Below, piece by piece: positions 45,567-53,724 of a stretch of DNA of 64,000 nt. The stretch covers positions 4,010,001 to 4,074,000 of the forward strand of contig NZ_CP152003.1 in NCBI RefSeq assembly GCF_038595065.1, written 5' to 3'. Under the pieces are notes generated by a model. It did not search any database, was not told the origin of the DNA, and worked only from the letters and a program-made list of their open reading frames with translations. Origin of the DNA: Sutcliffiella sp. FSL R7-0096. GTDB lineage: Bacteria > Bacillota > Bacilli > Bacillales > Bacillaceae_I. The position numbers and the translations under genes are program-made. Every line of letters starts with the position of its first letter. Within the stretch, counting starts at the first letter, position 1.

Positions 45567-45953
45567 ATGATGGAGGAAATTAAGATTGGAACCACCGTTA
45601 CTGGGATTTATAAGACTGGAAAATATATTGGGGAGGTGACGGATATCCGCCCCATGCATTATTTAGTCAAAATCAAATCAGTATTGAAACACCCCCGGCA
45701 AGGTGATCTTCATGCACCAAAAGAAGTGGATGTTCCGCTCTTTCATGAGCGCCGTGCCTTGGCCTTTCATGAACAAACAAACATACCAAAGAACATGGTA
45801 AAACCATACGCAGGAGAAGTCATAGACTACAAAGAGTCACTTAAGATGGCTATAGAAGCAGCCACAGAGGCTTTAAACGAAGATGACAGCCTGTGGGCCA
45901 AAAAAAGCCTCGAAAACTTCTCAACATTAAAAAAAGACTATAAGCTTTCCTGA
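45567..45953 (+). CDS. kapB: KapB, kinase-associated lipoprotein B-type
   Basis: A 128-residue soluble protein (IGTTVTGIYKTGKYIGEVTDIRP, HYLVKIKSVLKHPRQGDLHAP). It matches KapB, which in B. subtilis is needed for the sporulation kinase KinB to act. Here no lipobox or signal peptide is seen. There is no kinB gene upstream; only 80 bases separate it from the divergent cyclophilin gene. Two adjacent ATG codons (45567, 45570) compete as start. Confidence 0.85.
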   Translation: MMEEIKIGTTVTGIYKTGKYIGEVTDIRPMHYLVKIKSVLKHPRQGDLHAPKEVDVPLFHERRALAFHEQTNIPKNMVKPYAGEVIDYKESLKMAIEAATEALNEDDSLWAKKSLENFSTLKKDYKLS

Positions 45954-45962
45954 TAGCAAACT

Positions 45963-45999
45963 AAAAGCCAAATCTCCTTTATTAGGGATTTGGCTTTTT
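45963..45999. terminator. Bidirectional terminator between kapB and kapD
   Basis: AAAAGCCAAATCTCC pairs with GGGATTTGGCTTTT around TTTATTA. Confidence 0.85.
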
Positions 46000-46621
46000 A
46001 TAGAGCGTATTTATTCATTATTTTAGAGAGATCGATACGATCCCCGATCGTAGTCGGTTCCGGCTTTTGCAGATAGCGCTTATCCTTTTCCACCAGTCGA
46101 AAAATATTATAAGTCGTTAAGGCATCGTCCAATGCTCGATGATGTTTTCCGGTTCCTTCCTTACCGTATTCCTGTACAGCTTTCCATAACCCAGTCTGAT
46201 TTTGGTCACCGAAAAATTTTTTATACTCCATGGAAAGGTCTACGTGCTTACAAGATAACGGGAAGGAAACACCATGATATTTGCAGTTATTCTTCAGAAC
46301 TTTCATATCCATATTCCCCCACGTGACAACCGTTCCTCTTTCCTGTGCCTTGTAGGAGTTCAAAACCTCTATCAGATCTGTGAAATATGCTCCACCCTGT
46401 ACATCATTTTGACTGATATGCAAGAAAGACTTACATCTATTTGTCAACGTCGGAAATGCTTTGGGACGAATATAGTTAGAAAATTGGTCGATTATCTTAT
46501 CCTTTTCCACCACCACAATTCCCGCTTCGATGATTTCCGGAAAAAAGTTCTTAGGGTAATTTCTGTTCTCCGGCATGGTAAATTCAAAGTCGATAAATAA
46601 GTATATAGGGGTTTGCTTCAT
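45998..46621 (-). CDS. kapD: KapD, 3'-5' exonuclease-like inhibitor of the KinB pathway
   Basis: A 207-residue DEDDh exonuclease-family protein. FIDFEFTMPENRN carries the first acidic pair, WGNMDMKVLKNNC the second, and KHHRALDDALTTYNIF the final His/Asp. In B. subtilis KapD represses the KinB branch of sporulation initiation. Orientation opposite to kapB, with a shared terminator. Confidence 0.87.
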   Translation of the reverse strand: MKQTPIYLFIDFEFTMPENRNYPKNFFPEIIEAGIVVVEKDKIIDQFSNYIRPKAFPTLTNRCKSFLHISQNDVQGGAYFTDLIEVLNSYKAQERGTVVTWGNMDMKVLKNNCKYHGVSFPLSCKHVDLSMEYKKFFGDQNQTGLWKAVQEYGKEGTGKHHRALDDALTTYNIFRLVEKDKRYLQKPEPTTIGDRIDLSKIMNKYAL

Positions 46622-46806
46622 CGTTCCCCACCTTCCACCTGTTTAATTTTCAGAATTTTATTACTATATTATATCATGGTGAATAATACTTTTAGCACGT
46701 AAATTTCCCGATTTTTGAAAAATACAGCCTGTTCAGTTGATTTTTTAATTGAATAGGTTATTATTTAGTTATACGAAATATTTAAAATCCGAAATTTTCA
46801 AAGAAG

Positions 46807-48033
46807 GTGACGATCATTTCAACATCAGGACGAAACTTGTTCATAATGTGGATTGCGAACTTTTTCGTTGCTGCTAGTGCTACCATGATTCTCCCTTTCT
46901 TATCTTTATTCATTGAAACGTTTGGGAATTACTCGGATTCCTATGTACAGCGCTGGTCCGGATTCATTTTCGGAATTACCTTTCTTACCGCGTTCTTCGT
47001 TTCACCGATCTGGGGACGAATCGGGGATAAATATGGTTATAAGCCAATCCTGTTATTAACAGGATCAGGAATTGCAACCAGCATCCTTTTAATGAGTGTA
47101 GTGGATTCTGTTCATGGACTGTTCATTTTACGGATGGTAATGGGACTCGCAACCGGCTTCATTCCTACTTCCATGGCATTGATTTCCTCACAAGCACCAA
47201 AAGAGATTGCAGGAAAGACACTAGGAACCCTGCAGACCGGTACGGTTTCAGGTGGTCTCCTTGGCCCTCTGATAGGCGGGATGCTCGCAGACTCATTTGG
47301 CTTTGCCTACACATTTTTCCTTACATCAGCTCTTATTTATCTGGCAGTAATTCTAGTGGCATTCGGCATTAAAGAAAAGAAAAAGAGTTCTACTGATAAG
47401 AAAGAAAAACAGTACACTCGAAAAGAAGTACTGCAATATATCATCCAAAAGCCTATGTTACTGAAGATCATGTTCTTATCCATGTTCATCCAAGCCGCCA
47501 ATTTCAGCATCCAACCGCTACTTGCCTTATATGTCAATGAGTTGACTGGAGGCACTGCAGCAAACATCGCCTTGCTTGCAGGATTCGCCTTTTCAGCCAC
47601 AGGCTTTGGTAATCTATTGGCATCACGTAATTGGGGAAAACTTGGGGATAACATCGGGCATGATAAGGTCATCGTGATCCTGATGCTGGCAAGCTCTATC
47701 CTCTTTATTCCACAGGCACTCGCCGCATCGCTTTGGCAGCTCGTCCTGTTCCGCTTCTTGTTTGGAATGGTTGTGGGTGGACTGATACCATGTATGACTG
47801 CATACATTCGGAATGTCGCACCGCTATCCATGCAAGGAGAAGTACTTGGATACAACGTCAGTTTCCGATTCCTGGGTAATGTCATCGGTCCGGTCATGGG
47901 GGGAGTAATAGCTGGATTTTACGGGATCTCCACTGTATTTTATATCACCAGCCTTATCTTTCTCTGTTCAGGAGTGATGCTCCTTTACAGCATCCTTCAT
48001 CCGGAAAGCGCGAAGAAGACAGCAGAATCATAA
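46807..48033 (+). CDS. MFS multidrug-type exporter (YuxJ-like)
   Basis: A 408-residue carrier with twelve transmembrane segments and the MFS A-motif GRIGDKYGYKPI between helices 2 and 3. GTVSGGLLGPLIGG matches the antiporter C-motif. In B. subtilis yuxJ follows kapD, as here. The start is unclear: GTG at 46807 lies too near the AAAGAAGG site, while ATT at 46816 has better spacing. Confidence 0.85.
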   Translation: MTIISTSGRNLFIMWIANFFVAASATMILPFLSLFIETFGNYSDSYVQRWSGFIFGITFLTAFFVSPIWGRIGDKYGYKPILLLTGSGIATSILLMSVVDSVHGLFILRMVMGLATGFIPTSMALISSQAPKEIAGKTLGTLQTGTVSGGLLGPLIGGMLADSFGFAYTFFLTSALIYLAVILVAFGIKEKKKSSTDKKEKQYTRKEVLQYIIQKPMLLKIMFLSMFIQAANFSIQPLLALYVNELTGGTAANIALLAGFAFSATGFGNLLASRNWGKLGDNIGHDKVIVILMLASSILFIPQALAASLWQLVLFRFLFGMVVGGLIPCMTAYIRNVAPLSMQGEVLGYNVSFRFLGNVIGPVMGGVIAGFYGISTVFYITSLIFLCSGVMLLYSILHPESAKKTAES

Positions 48034-48059
48034 AAAAGCATTGTTTCATCACCTTCCAA

Positions 48060-48095
48060 TATCCTGTATTCTACTAATAGAAGAACAGGATATAT
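48060..48095 (+). promoter_or_regulatory. Hairpin in the leader of the AlkD-like gene
   Basis: ATATCCTGT...TTCT pairs with AGAA...ACAGGATAT around ACTAAT. There is no T run directly after it; the GGGAGG site follows within a few bases. It could be an operator or a weak terminator of the MFS gene. Confidence 0.35.
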
Positions 48096-48110
48096 GGGAG
48101 GTTTTTTAGT

Positions 48111-48815
48111 ATGTCAGCCATTACCTTGGAAAGGTACCAAAAAGAGTTAGTGGATTTGTTCCGCTCTAATGGGGATGCATCAAACAGAGAGCCGATGGAA
48201 AATTATATGCGCAATCATTTTCCATTCTTGGGGATAAAGTCCCCTGAGCGAAAAACGTTATTGAAAGAATTTTTCGGGGATCATGGCAAACCAGAACTGC
48301 AATGGATCATTCCACTTGTAGCATTTCTATATGAGCAACCTGAGCGGGAATTCCATTATTCCGCCCTAGCGATGATCGATGTTCATATCAAAAAATTGGG
48401 AGTTGAGTGGCTTCCCTTATTTGAAGAATTGATTGTTAAAAATTCTTGGTGGGATACAGTGGATCATATTGCACCTCATCATGTTGGTGCAGTCCTTCTG
48501 AGGGAGAAGAAGGGTATTATCGATTATCCTGATAGATGGATAAAATCGGATAATTTCTGGCTTCAAAGATCGGCTATTCTTTTTCAATTGAAGTACAAAG
48601 AAAAGACAGATGGAGAGAAGTTGTTTTCTTACATAGAGGCGACAAAAGGTTCTAAGGAGTTTTTTATTCAGAAGGCGATTGGCTGGGCGTTAAGGGAATA
48701 TTCCAAAACTGCTCCAGATAAAGTGTTAAGCTTCATTAACTCTACAGAAGATTTGGCCCCACTCAGTCGCCGGGAAGGGTTGAAACACTTGGAAAGGAAG
48801 AAGTTGAAAAGTTGA
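48111..48815 (+). CDS. AlkD-like DNA alkylation repair protein
   Basis: A 234-residue all-helical HEAT-like repeat protein: FPFLGIKSPERKTLLKEFF, then WWDTVDHIAPHHVG and FWLQRSAILFQL. This is the AlkD/AlkC-type DNA glycosylase family (PF08713), which removes alkylated purines. The aromatic and acidic residues lining the AlkD groove (WWDxVD, WxxRxxI) are present. RBS GGGAGGTTTTTTAGT. Confidence 0.88.
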   Translation: MSAITLERYQKELVDLFRSNGDASNREPMENYMRNHFPFLGIKSPERKTLLKEFFGDHGKPELQWIIPLVAFLYEQPEREFHYSALAMIDVHIKKLGVEWLPLFEELIVKNSWWDTVDHIAPHHVGAVLLREKKGIIDYPDRWIKSDNFWLQRSAILFQLKYKEKTDGEKLFSYIEATKGSKEFFIQKAIGWALREYSKTAPDKVLSFINSTEDLAPLSRREGLKHLERKKLKS

Positions 48816-48839
48816 GTTAGAGCTGGAATTCCTTCAAGA

Positions 48840-49015
48840 GTTATAAGCCCGATGAGTCGCGGAATGGGAACCGGAGAGAAATCCGGGGGCATAGCTTTTC
48901 TATGAGTCCCGGATTTGGAGCCGGAATTTCATTGCCTTTCTATGAGTCCCGGATTTGGAAACGCAATGAAATTCCGGCCTCATAGGCTCCCTGTTTAGTG
49001 AAAGGTCCCATAGAA
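48840..49015. repeat. Array C: TATGAGTCCCGG direct repeats with internal hairpin
   Basis: TATGAGTCCCGGATTTGGA occurs at 48901 and 48941 (40-bp step), with a diverged unit GATGAGTCGCGGAATGGGA at 48851. GCCGGAATTTCATTG (48920-) and CAATGAAATTCCGGC (48964-) form a 15-bp inverted repeat enclosing the second unit. Outer CTATGAG/CTCATAG pairs extend the symmetry. It sits between the AlkD-like gene and yuxO. Confidence 0.65.
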
Positions 49016-49137
49016 AGCCTTATTGTTACCTCAATCTGATGAAAAAGTAGAGAGGGAGTAATCAACACGCGTCATTGTTTACCCTTGATGATGATAAAAA
49101 AGCTGTGGGGGTAACCATACAGCCAGTCACTCTACCC

Positions 49138-49527
49138 TTACCTCTTCTTCAAAATTGCCATCGTACAACGAGAAATACAAATCAAAATATCGTCCTCATC
49201 AACTATCTTAATATCCCAAACCATCGTTGATTTCCCGCGGTGCAACGGAGTGCCAATCGCTGTCACGATTCCTTCCTTTTTACCCTTCAAGTGATTAGCG
49301 TTAATCTCTAATCCTACACAGATTTCTGTTTCCTTATCGATCAGATTGAACGTGCCGATACTTGCGATCGTCTCTGCCAGCGCAACCGACGCTCCTCCAT
49401 GAAGCAAGCCGAATGGTTGGTGTGTCCGCTTATCCACAGGCATCGTGGCTACCGCCCTTTCTTCTGACAGCTCCACAATCTCAATCCCTAGTAGGTCTAT
49501 TAGTGTGTCTTTAAGTTCCACTCCCAT
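49138..49527 (-). CDS. yuxO: PaaI-type hotdog thioesterase YuxO
   Basis: A 129-residue hotdog-fold acyl-CoA thioesterase: QPFGLLHGGASVALAETIAS carries the catalytic region, with LEINANHLKGKKEGIV and CISRCTMAILKK. It resembles B. subtilis YuxO, encoded after comA; no com genes are present here. Menaquinone-pathway hydrolases have the same fold, so the substrate is open. The GTG at 49521 has a better-spaced GGGAGG than the ATG at 49527 and may be the true start. Confidence 0.85.
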   Translation of the reverse strand: MGVELKDTLIDLLGIEIVELSEERAVATMPVDKRTHQPFGLLHGGASVALAETIASIGTFNLIDKETEICVGLEINANHLKGKKEGIVTAIGTPLHRGKSTMVWDIKIVDEDDILICISRCTMAILKKR

Positions 49528-49539
49528 TTCCTCCCTTGT

Positions 49540-49629
49540 TTACTGCTTATTTCTTAATAATACTACTGTAAAGAGAAAATACACAGAGAATAATATAAAA
49601 ACAGGAATCATAGCTGACCAACTAATCAT
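49540..49629 (-). CDS. 29-residue single-TM peptide upstream of yuxO
   Basis: The peptide starts MISWSAMIPVFILFSVYF and ends VVLLRNKQ: one transmembrane helix with a basic tail. It has a strong GGGGGGAGAATTCA ribosome binding site and lies just before yuxO, probably in the same transcript. No family recognised. Confidence 0.55.
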   Translation of the reverse strand: MISWSAMIPVFILFSVYFLFTVVLLRNKQ

Positions 49630-49739
49630 TGAATTCTCCCCCCTTTTTGCAGAAAGCGAACTCTCTTTGGTTGAGTCCTTTTAACCTATCGCATATAATG
49701 AACATAATTAATTTCAGAGAGTACTAGAGGTGAAACTAA

Positions 49740-50054
49740 GTGAAAAAAGAAGTCCCTCTACAAGACGTGTCCTTGGAAAAGATGTTTGAGAAATATGAAG
49801 CGAAATACAAAGCGGTTGCTGACAAGAAGCGTCTACACATTATGAACATCCTATGTCAGCAAGGTGCCATGTGTGTGTGTGATATGGTTCCGCTGATCGG
49901 GATGCCCCAATCCAAACTTTCTTACCACCTGAAGATTTTGTTGGATGCGGAAATCATCGTCAAAGAAACACGGGGAACGTGGAGCTATTATTCGTTGAAT
50001 CAAAAGGAAGTCGATAACCTGTTATCTGAAGAGTTATGTTGCATTTTCCGTTAA
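49740..50054 (+). CDS. ArsR-family transcriptional regulator
   Basis: A 104-residue winged-helix repressor: ADKKRLHIMNILCQQGAMCVCDMVPLIGMPQSKLSYHLKIL. The CVCD element in the recognition-helix region is the metal-binding site of ArsR/SmtB sensors of As(III) or soft metals, and a further CC pair sits at the C-terminus. The start is GTG after AGAGGTGAAACTA. No ars transport genes are adjacent. Confidence 0.85.
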   Translation: MKKEVPLQDVSLEKMFEKYEAKYKAVADKKRLHIMNILCQQGAMCVCDMVPLIGMPQSKLSYHLKILLDAEIIVKETRGTWSYYSLNQKEVDNLLSEELCCIFR

Positions 50055-50076
50055 TATTTCAGGTACAGCATTGTTT

Positions 50077-50130
50077 AAAAAACAGACCGCCTGTTTCCCA
50101 TATGGAAACTGAAACGGTCTGTTTTTTTTT
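50077..50130. terminator. Terminator between arsR-like gene and SIMPL gene
   Basis: AAAAACAGACCG(cc)TGTTTCC pairs with GGAAACTGAAACGGTCTGTTTTT; strong on the plus strand. Confidence 0.85.
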
Positions 50131-50761
50131 AGTATATATACTCCAGATTAACGGAGGCTGTTATGGTAATTTCCTGAGGCTCGATAGGTGTACTCGCTTT
50201 TTCTTGAACGGCAAAAGATGCATAACGGGGCACTGCAAAGACCTGCTGAGTAACCTCTTCCACCTTGATTGGCACAGGAGAGAGGCACACTTGTAGTGTT
50301 ACAGCCATGGCCTGTGCTTTCTTCGCACCATCCACAACCGCAATCTGCAGGACATGACGGTAGATTTCGTTATAATTGGAGACTTCAAAAGATACACTCT
50401 CAGATACATTGGCTCCATTTTCAAATGCAACATCCAAAATGGCGCCTGCTTTTGTAATATCCCTGACTGCTATGCGGAAAATATGGCGGACTTCATAGGC
50501 AGATAGGACAGATTTACCTGATGGGTCTGTTTCATAACGCGGAAAAGTAGTATAAGAGGATGTTTCAATGTCTCCTTGAGGAATGCCTGCTGCGATTAGG
50601 GCCTGAATCATCCTATTCGCTATCAATCTATTTTCTTCTTGTGCACGTTGTACATCGGGATTGGTGGTAACCACTCCCAATTGAAGATACGCGATATCCG
50701 GTTGCACTTCCTTCTTCGCGGTTCCCTGAACAAGCATCGTTCGTTGCAAGATGACCACCAT
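50129..50761 (-). CDS. SIMPL-domain (DUF541) protein
   Basis: A 210-residue protein of the SIMPL family: QGTAKKEVQPDIAYLQLGVVTTNPDVQRAQEENRLIANRMI, then IPQGDIETSSYTTFPRYE. The family occurs as periplasmic or cytoplasmic oligomers; no role is established. No signal peptide is seen. The ATG at 50761 follows AAAGGTATTGGGG. Confidence 0.82.
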   Translation of the reverse strand: MVVILQRTMLVQGTAKKEVQPDIAYLQLGVVTTNPDVQRAQEENRLIANRMIQALIAAGIPQGDIETSSYTTFPRYETDPSGKSVLSAYEVRHIFRIAVRDITKAGAILDVAFENGANVSESVSFEVSNYNEIYRHVLQIAVVDGAKKAQAMAVTLQVCLSPVPIKVEEVTQQVFAVPRYASFAVQEKASTPIEPQEITITASVNLEYIY

Positions 50762-50812
50762 CCCCAATACCTTTTTATTGATAGTCTATGAGAGGACAGT
50801 CTAACATATACA

Positions 50813-51424
50813 TTAACGATATTTTTGGAAAATAAAGCTTGGGTCGGTTTGCTTTTTATGCCAATCATAAGCAAAGTAAAGGATAAGGAATACAGAAGCG
50901 ACAATCAGGAGTTCGCCCCTGTATAGGACAAGTAGCTGTGCATGATTCCAAACCAACCTTCCCATAAAGAAAAAAGTCGTGACCCATACAATTGCCGAGG
51001 TATAGGCAGCTATGGCAAACTGATAGTATGGCAGTTTCATAAACCCGGCCAAAAAAGGGACAACATTTCTGACACCAGGCAGGAAATAGGAAATACATAA
51101 TGCAAAGACATGATATCTATTCAAAAGTTCCTCCCCTTTGGCAAAGGAGGCTTCAATCTTTTCGCTCTTCTCAAGCTTCGAGTACACACCTTCCCCCAGG
51201 CACCGCCCCAAGAGGTAACAGGTGGTCAAACTAGCTATCACCCCAAGATAAATGGTTAGCAAAGCTGGTGTTGTCTGTAGGATGCCTTTCTGAGCAACAA
51301 TGCCAATGGAGCTTACGAATACTTCGTTCGGCACAGGAATTCCGAACATGCCTAACCAAAGCCATAAAAATAACCCTATATATCCGTAATCTTTTATGAT
51401 ATCTAAAATAATGGTCAGGTCCAT
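50813..51424 (-). CDS. DedA-family membrane protein
   Basis: A 203-residue protein with the SNARE-associated/VTT domain: GMFGIPVPNEVFVSSIGI, then LPGVRNVVPFLAGFMKLP and FAIAAYTSAIVWV. DedA proteins transport lipid carriers such as undecaprenyl phosphate or phospholipids. The conserved E in PNEVF and R in GVRN are present. The ATG at 51424 follows AGAAGGGATCAC; the longer frame lacks family similarity. Confidence 0.87.
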   Translation of the reverse strand: MDLTIILDIIKDYGYIGLFLWLWLGMFGIPVPNEVFVSSIGIVAQKGILQTTPALLTIYLGVIASLTTCYLLGRCLGEGVYSKLEKSEKIEASFAKGEELLNRYHVFALCISYFLPGVRNVVPFLAGFMKLPYYQFAIAAYTSAIVWVTTFFFMGRLVWNHAQLLVLYRGELLIVASVFLILYFAYDWHKKQTDPSFIFQKYR

Positions 51425-51590
51425 GTGATCCCTTCTTTCTGCATGAAGCCCATTTAACTTCCTAATGCCAATTGAAAAAAGAACATATTTATTACATTCT
51501 CGATGTATAGGTTTTATTCCTTTTATTTCAAAAAGGTAAACTAGCAAACTTGCTGGCAAATAAACTCAGAAGAAATGGAGACTTATTCCC

Positions 51591-52439
51591 ATGAAGAAAA
51601 AGACTGTGATTATCACCGGAGCATCCGGAGGCTTCGGAAAGGAATTCACCAAAAGATTCCTAAAAGCGGGGTATCATGTTGTCGCGACCATCAGAGATGA
51701 AGCAAAAAAGCCTGACTTAATGAAAGGGTTATCGGAAAAAGAAGTGGAGCATCTATCCATTGCTCTATTGGATGTTGCAGACAAAGAGTCCGTGATTAGA
51801 TTCGGGCAATACATCCTTTCCCTAGAACGGATTGATGCCCTCATCAATAACGCAGGTTTCGCTGTAGCAGGTTTTGCAGAAGAGTTGACAGATGAAGAAT
51901 ACCTGTATCAGTTCGAAACAAATCTTTTTGGAGTGATGAGGGTCACTAACATGGTCCTACCTAAAATGAGGCAACAGGGAGAGGGCAGAATCATTAATAT
52001 AAGCTCGATCAGTGGATTAATCGGTTTTCCGGGCCTTTCCCCTTATGCTTCCTCCAAGTTTGCATTAGAAGGCTACAGCGAGAGCCTGCGGCTGGAACTA
52101 AGGGAGTTTGGGATAGATGTCGTACTCATTGAACCAGGTTCCTTTCAAACCAATATTTGGTCCACAGGCACTTATATGTCTGCGAAAGCAGGGAAACACG
52201 ATTCCCCCTATCTTGAACTTTTCACAAATATGAATAAAAGACTCCAAAAGGACCAAGAAACTTATGGAGATCCTAGCGACGTCGGCGCGCTGGTATTAAG
52301 GATAGCGACCATGAAAAACCCTCCCACTCTCCGCTACAAGGTCGGTAAAGGAGTGAAGCTCTCCCTATTAGCAAAACGCATACTGCCTTGGAAGGTGTGG
52401 GAGAAAATAGTGCTGACTCAATTGCGCGATAAAAAGTAA
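51591..52439 (+). CDS. SDR-family oxidoreductase
   Basis: A 282-residue classical short-chain dehydrogenase. Cofactor motif TGASGGFG, NNAGFA, Ser in INISSISG and YASSKFALEG (Tyr/Lys). The subfamily resembles those acting on steroids or lipids, often annotated only as SDR. The gene is single. RBS is weak (AGAAATGGAGAC). Confidence 0.85.
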   Translation: MKKKTVIITGASGGFGKEFTKRFLKAGYHVVATIRDEAKKPDLMKGLSEKEVEHLSIALLDVADKESVIRFGQYILSLERIDALINNAGFAVAGFAEELTDEEYLYQFETNLFGVMRVTNMVLPKMRQQGEGRIINISSISGLIGFPGLSPYASSKFALEGYSESLRLELREFGIDVVLIEPGSFQTNIWSTGTYMSAKAGKHDSPYLELFTNMNKRLQKDQETYGDPSDVGALVLRIATMKNPPTLRYKVGKGVKLSLLAKRILPWKVWEKIVLTQLRDKK

Positions 52440-52514
52440 ATATTAATATGACAACTCTCCATTCCCCATACATGCACATATAGTACATAACCGAAGAAAA
52501 ATGGAGGGTATGTC

Positions 52515-52910
52515 ATGTATTATTATCCATCCACTTACTACCAGCCTGTCTATTATCCGAGAAATGTTTATTTTCCAATGTATAGTCCCATCCTGCCAAG
52601 GTCATATGTTCGTGTTTATCCACCTGTGGATCCGACTCTTTTCACGGAGTCAGCAGAGTCGATGCAACAATTAATGAAAGAGGCCAGCATCATCCTTCAA
52701 AAACTAGCGGATTCCAAGGAATTCGCTTCGGAAGTGATGAGCGCCGCCCAAGAAGGCAATAAAGAAAAAGTTTCCCAGCTTCTAGAATCAACAGGGGTGC
52801 ATTCTGGGGTGGAAGTAGGTTTTAATCCAGATGGCATCAACCTGAATATGACCTCGGAAGTAGAGGGTAAGGATTGTTGCCATCTTACCATCACCTTGAA
52901 ATGGGGATGA
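52515..52910 (+). CDS. YuzC-like spore coat protein (tentative)
   Basis: A 131-residue protein. The first 45 residues are rich in Tyr and Pro (YYYPSTYYQPVYYPRNVYFP), typical of spore coat or outer-layer proteins. The remainder is soluble with VEVGFNPDGINLNMTSE and a terminal DCCHLTITLKWG. I associate this arrangement with YuzC, an inner coat protein of B. subtilis, but from memory only. RBS ATGGAGGGTATGTC. Confidence 0.65.
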   Translation: MYYYPSTYYQPVYYPRNVYFPMYSPILPRSYVRVYPPVDPTLFTESAESMQQLMKEASIILQKLADSKEFASEVMSAAQEGNKEKVSQLLESTGVHSGVEVGFNPDGINLNMTSEVEGKDCCHLTITLKWG

Positions 52911-52911
52911 T

Positions 52912-52942
52912 CAAAAGGATTACAGGGTGTCTGTAATCCTTT
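52912..52942 (+). terminator. Terminator of the YuzC-like gene
   Basis: AAAGGATTACAG pairs with CTGTAATCCTTT around GGTGT. It is directly followed by GTGTAGACAAAG, the same border as at the R1 repeat at 18.8 kb. Confidence 0.7.
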
Positions 52943-52945
52943 CAA

Positions 52946-53125
52946 AGTGTAGACAAAGTAATTTTGTGTAATTGTTTCCCAGTTGATCGCAGTGGAAGGA
53001 GCGCAGACTCCTCGAAAATGCTAAGGCATTTTCTTCGTGCGTTGAATCACTGTCGAAGTATTCCTTGTCCTGCGGGAGGAAAGGCCATGGGAGCCCCCGT
53101 AGGACGTAACAGAAGCCACTGAAAA
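52946..53125. repeat. R1 repeat, copy f
   Basis: It starts GTGTAGACAAAG and continues with GTTGATCGCAGTGGAAGGAGCG, as copy b does. A second part (TCGAAAATGCTAAGGCATTTTC) matches the insert also seen in copy a. Then TGCGGGAGGAAAGGCC and CCCCCGTAGG. Non-coding. Confidence 0.7.
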
Positions 53126-53145
53126 AGTACATATTCTAATGAACT

Positions 53146-53285
53146 GGCATATACCGCTGGTTGATTTCCACAAAAGGCTGCGCTTATCCAGAGGGCGACC
53201 TTGAGCCTCTTCGGGCTGCGCCTATGGGGTCTCAATTCTACCGCACCTCCCGCCGAAGTCTTCGCCTATCTACTCCACGATTTCT
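53146..53285. repeat. R1 repeat, copy g (inverted)
   Basis: ACCGCTGGTTGATTTCC, GAGGGCGACCTTGAGCC, ATGGGGTCTCAA and CTCCCGCCGAAGTC are R1 landmarks in the orientation opposite to copy f. Copies f and g lie almost back to back. Confidence 0.65.
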
Positions 53286-53293
53286 CTTCTCAC

Positions 53294-53494
53294 TCACATC
53301 AGTATAATTGTTAAGTACTTTTGAAACAGTTTAATAGAAAAACCCGCCCTCTTTGCCATATCATAAATAGTTGTCATTTTATTCCTTCTCTCAAGCCGAA
53401 AGCGCCCTAACCACCGTCTTTTACTTTCCTGAAGAAAATTCAGATATTTATCGATAATATCGCTGGTAAATCCCTCCTTCTCTAAAAAATCCAC
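53294..53494 (-). CDS. Possible 66-residue protein
   Basis: The ORF reads as a plausible helical, basic peptide (DKYLNFLQESKRRWLGRFRLERRNK, then KRAGFSIKLFQKYLTIIL). The start would be a GTG with only a weak AAGG upstream. It lies between repeats g and h. It may be a real small gene or the remnant of one. Confidence 0.3.
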   Translation of the reverse strand: MDFLEKEGFTSDIIDKYLNFLQESKRRWLGRFRLERRNKMTTIYDMAKRAGFSIKLFQKYLTIILM

Positions 53495-53557
53495 CAGAGC
53501 TTAAACCTTTTTCCCTCTATTTCGTTATAATTATTGAAGGATTAAAGAAACCACCTT

Positions 53558-53690
53558 TAGATTGCAGTGCAAGGTGTGAGACTCCGGCGGGAGATAGCGG
53601 TAGGTTGAGACCCCTGAAGCATTGTGAGGAGGCTCAAGCACCGCCTTCTGGATAAGCGAACACCTGGAACGGAAATCTAAAGGAGTTTAA
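53558..53690. repeat. R1 repeat, copy h
   Basis: GATTGCAGTGCAAGG, GAGACTCCGGCGGGAG, TAGGTTGAGACCCC, GTGAGGAGGCTCAAGC, GGATAAGCGAACACCTGGAAC and GGAAATCTAAAGG. It lies 35 bases before the sigma/ABC operon and may include its promoter. Confidence 0.7.
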
Positions 53691-53724
53691 CAACTATTCA
53701 GCTAAAAAGAAAGAAGGTTTCACC

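Noticed and set aside
47337-47897. A 186-codon minus-strand frame inside the MFS gene
   Set aside because: Antisense shadow; the composition mirrors the hydrophobic sense gene.
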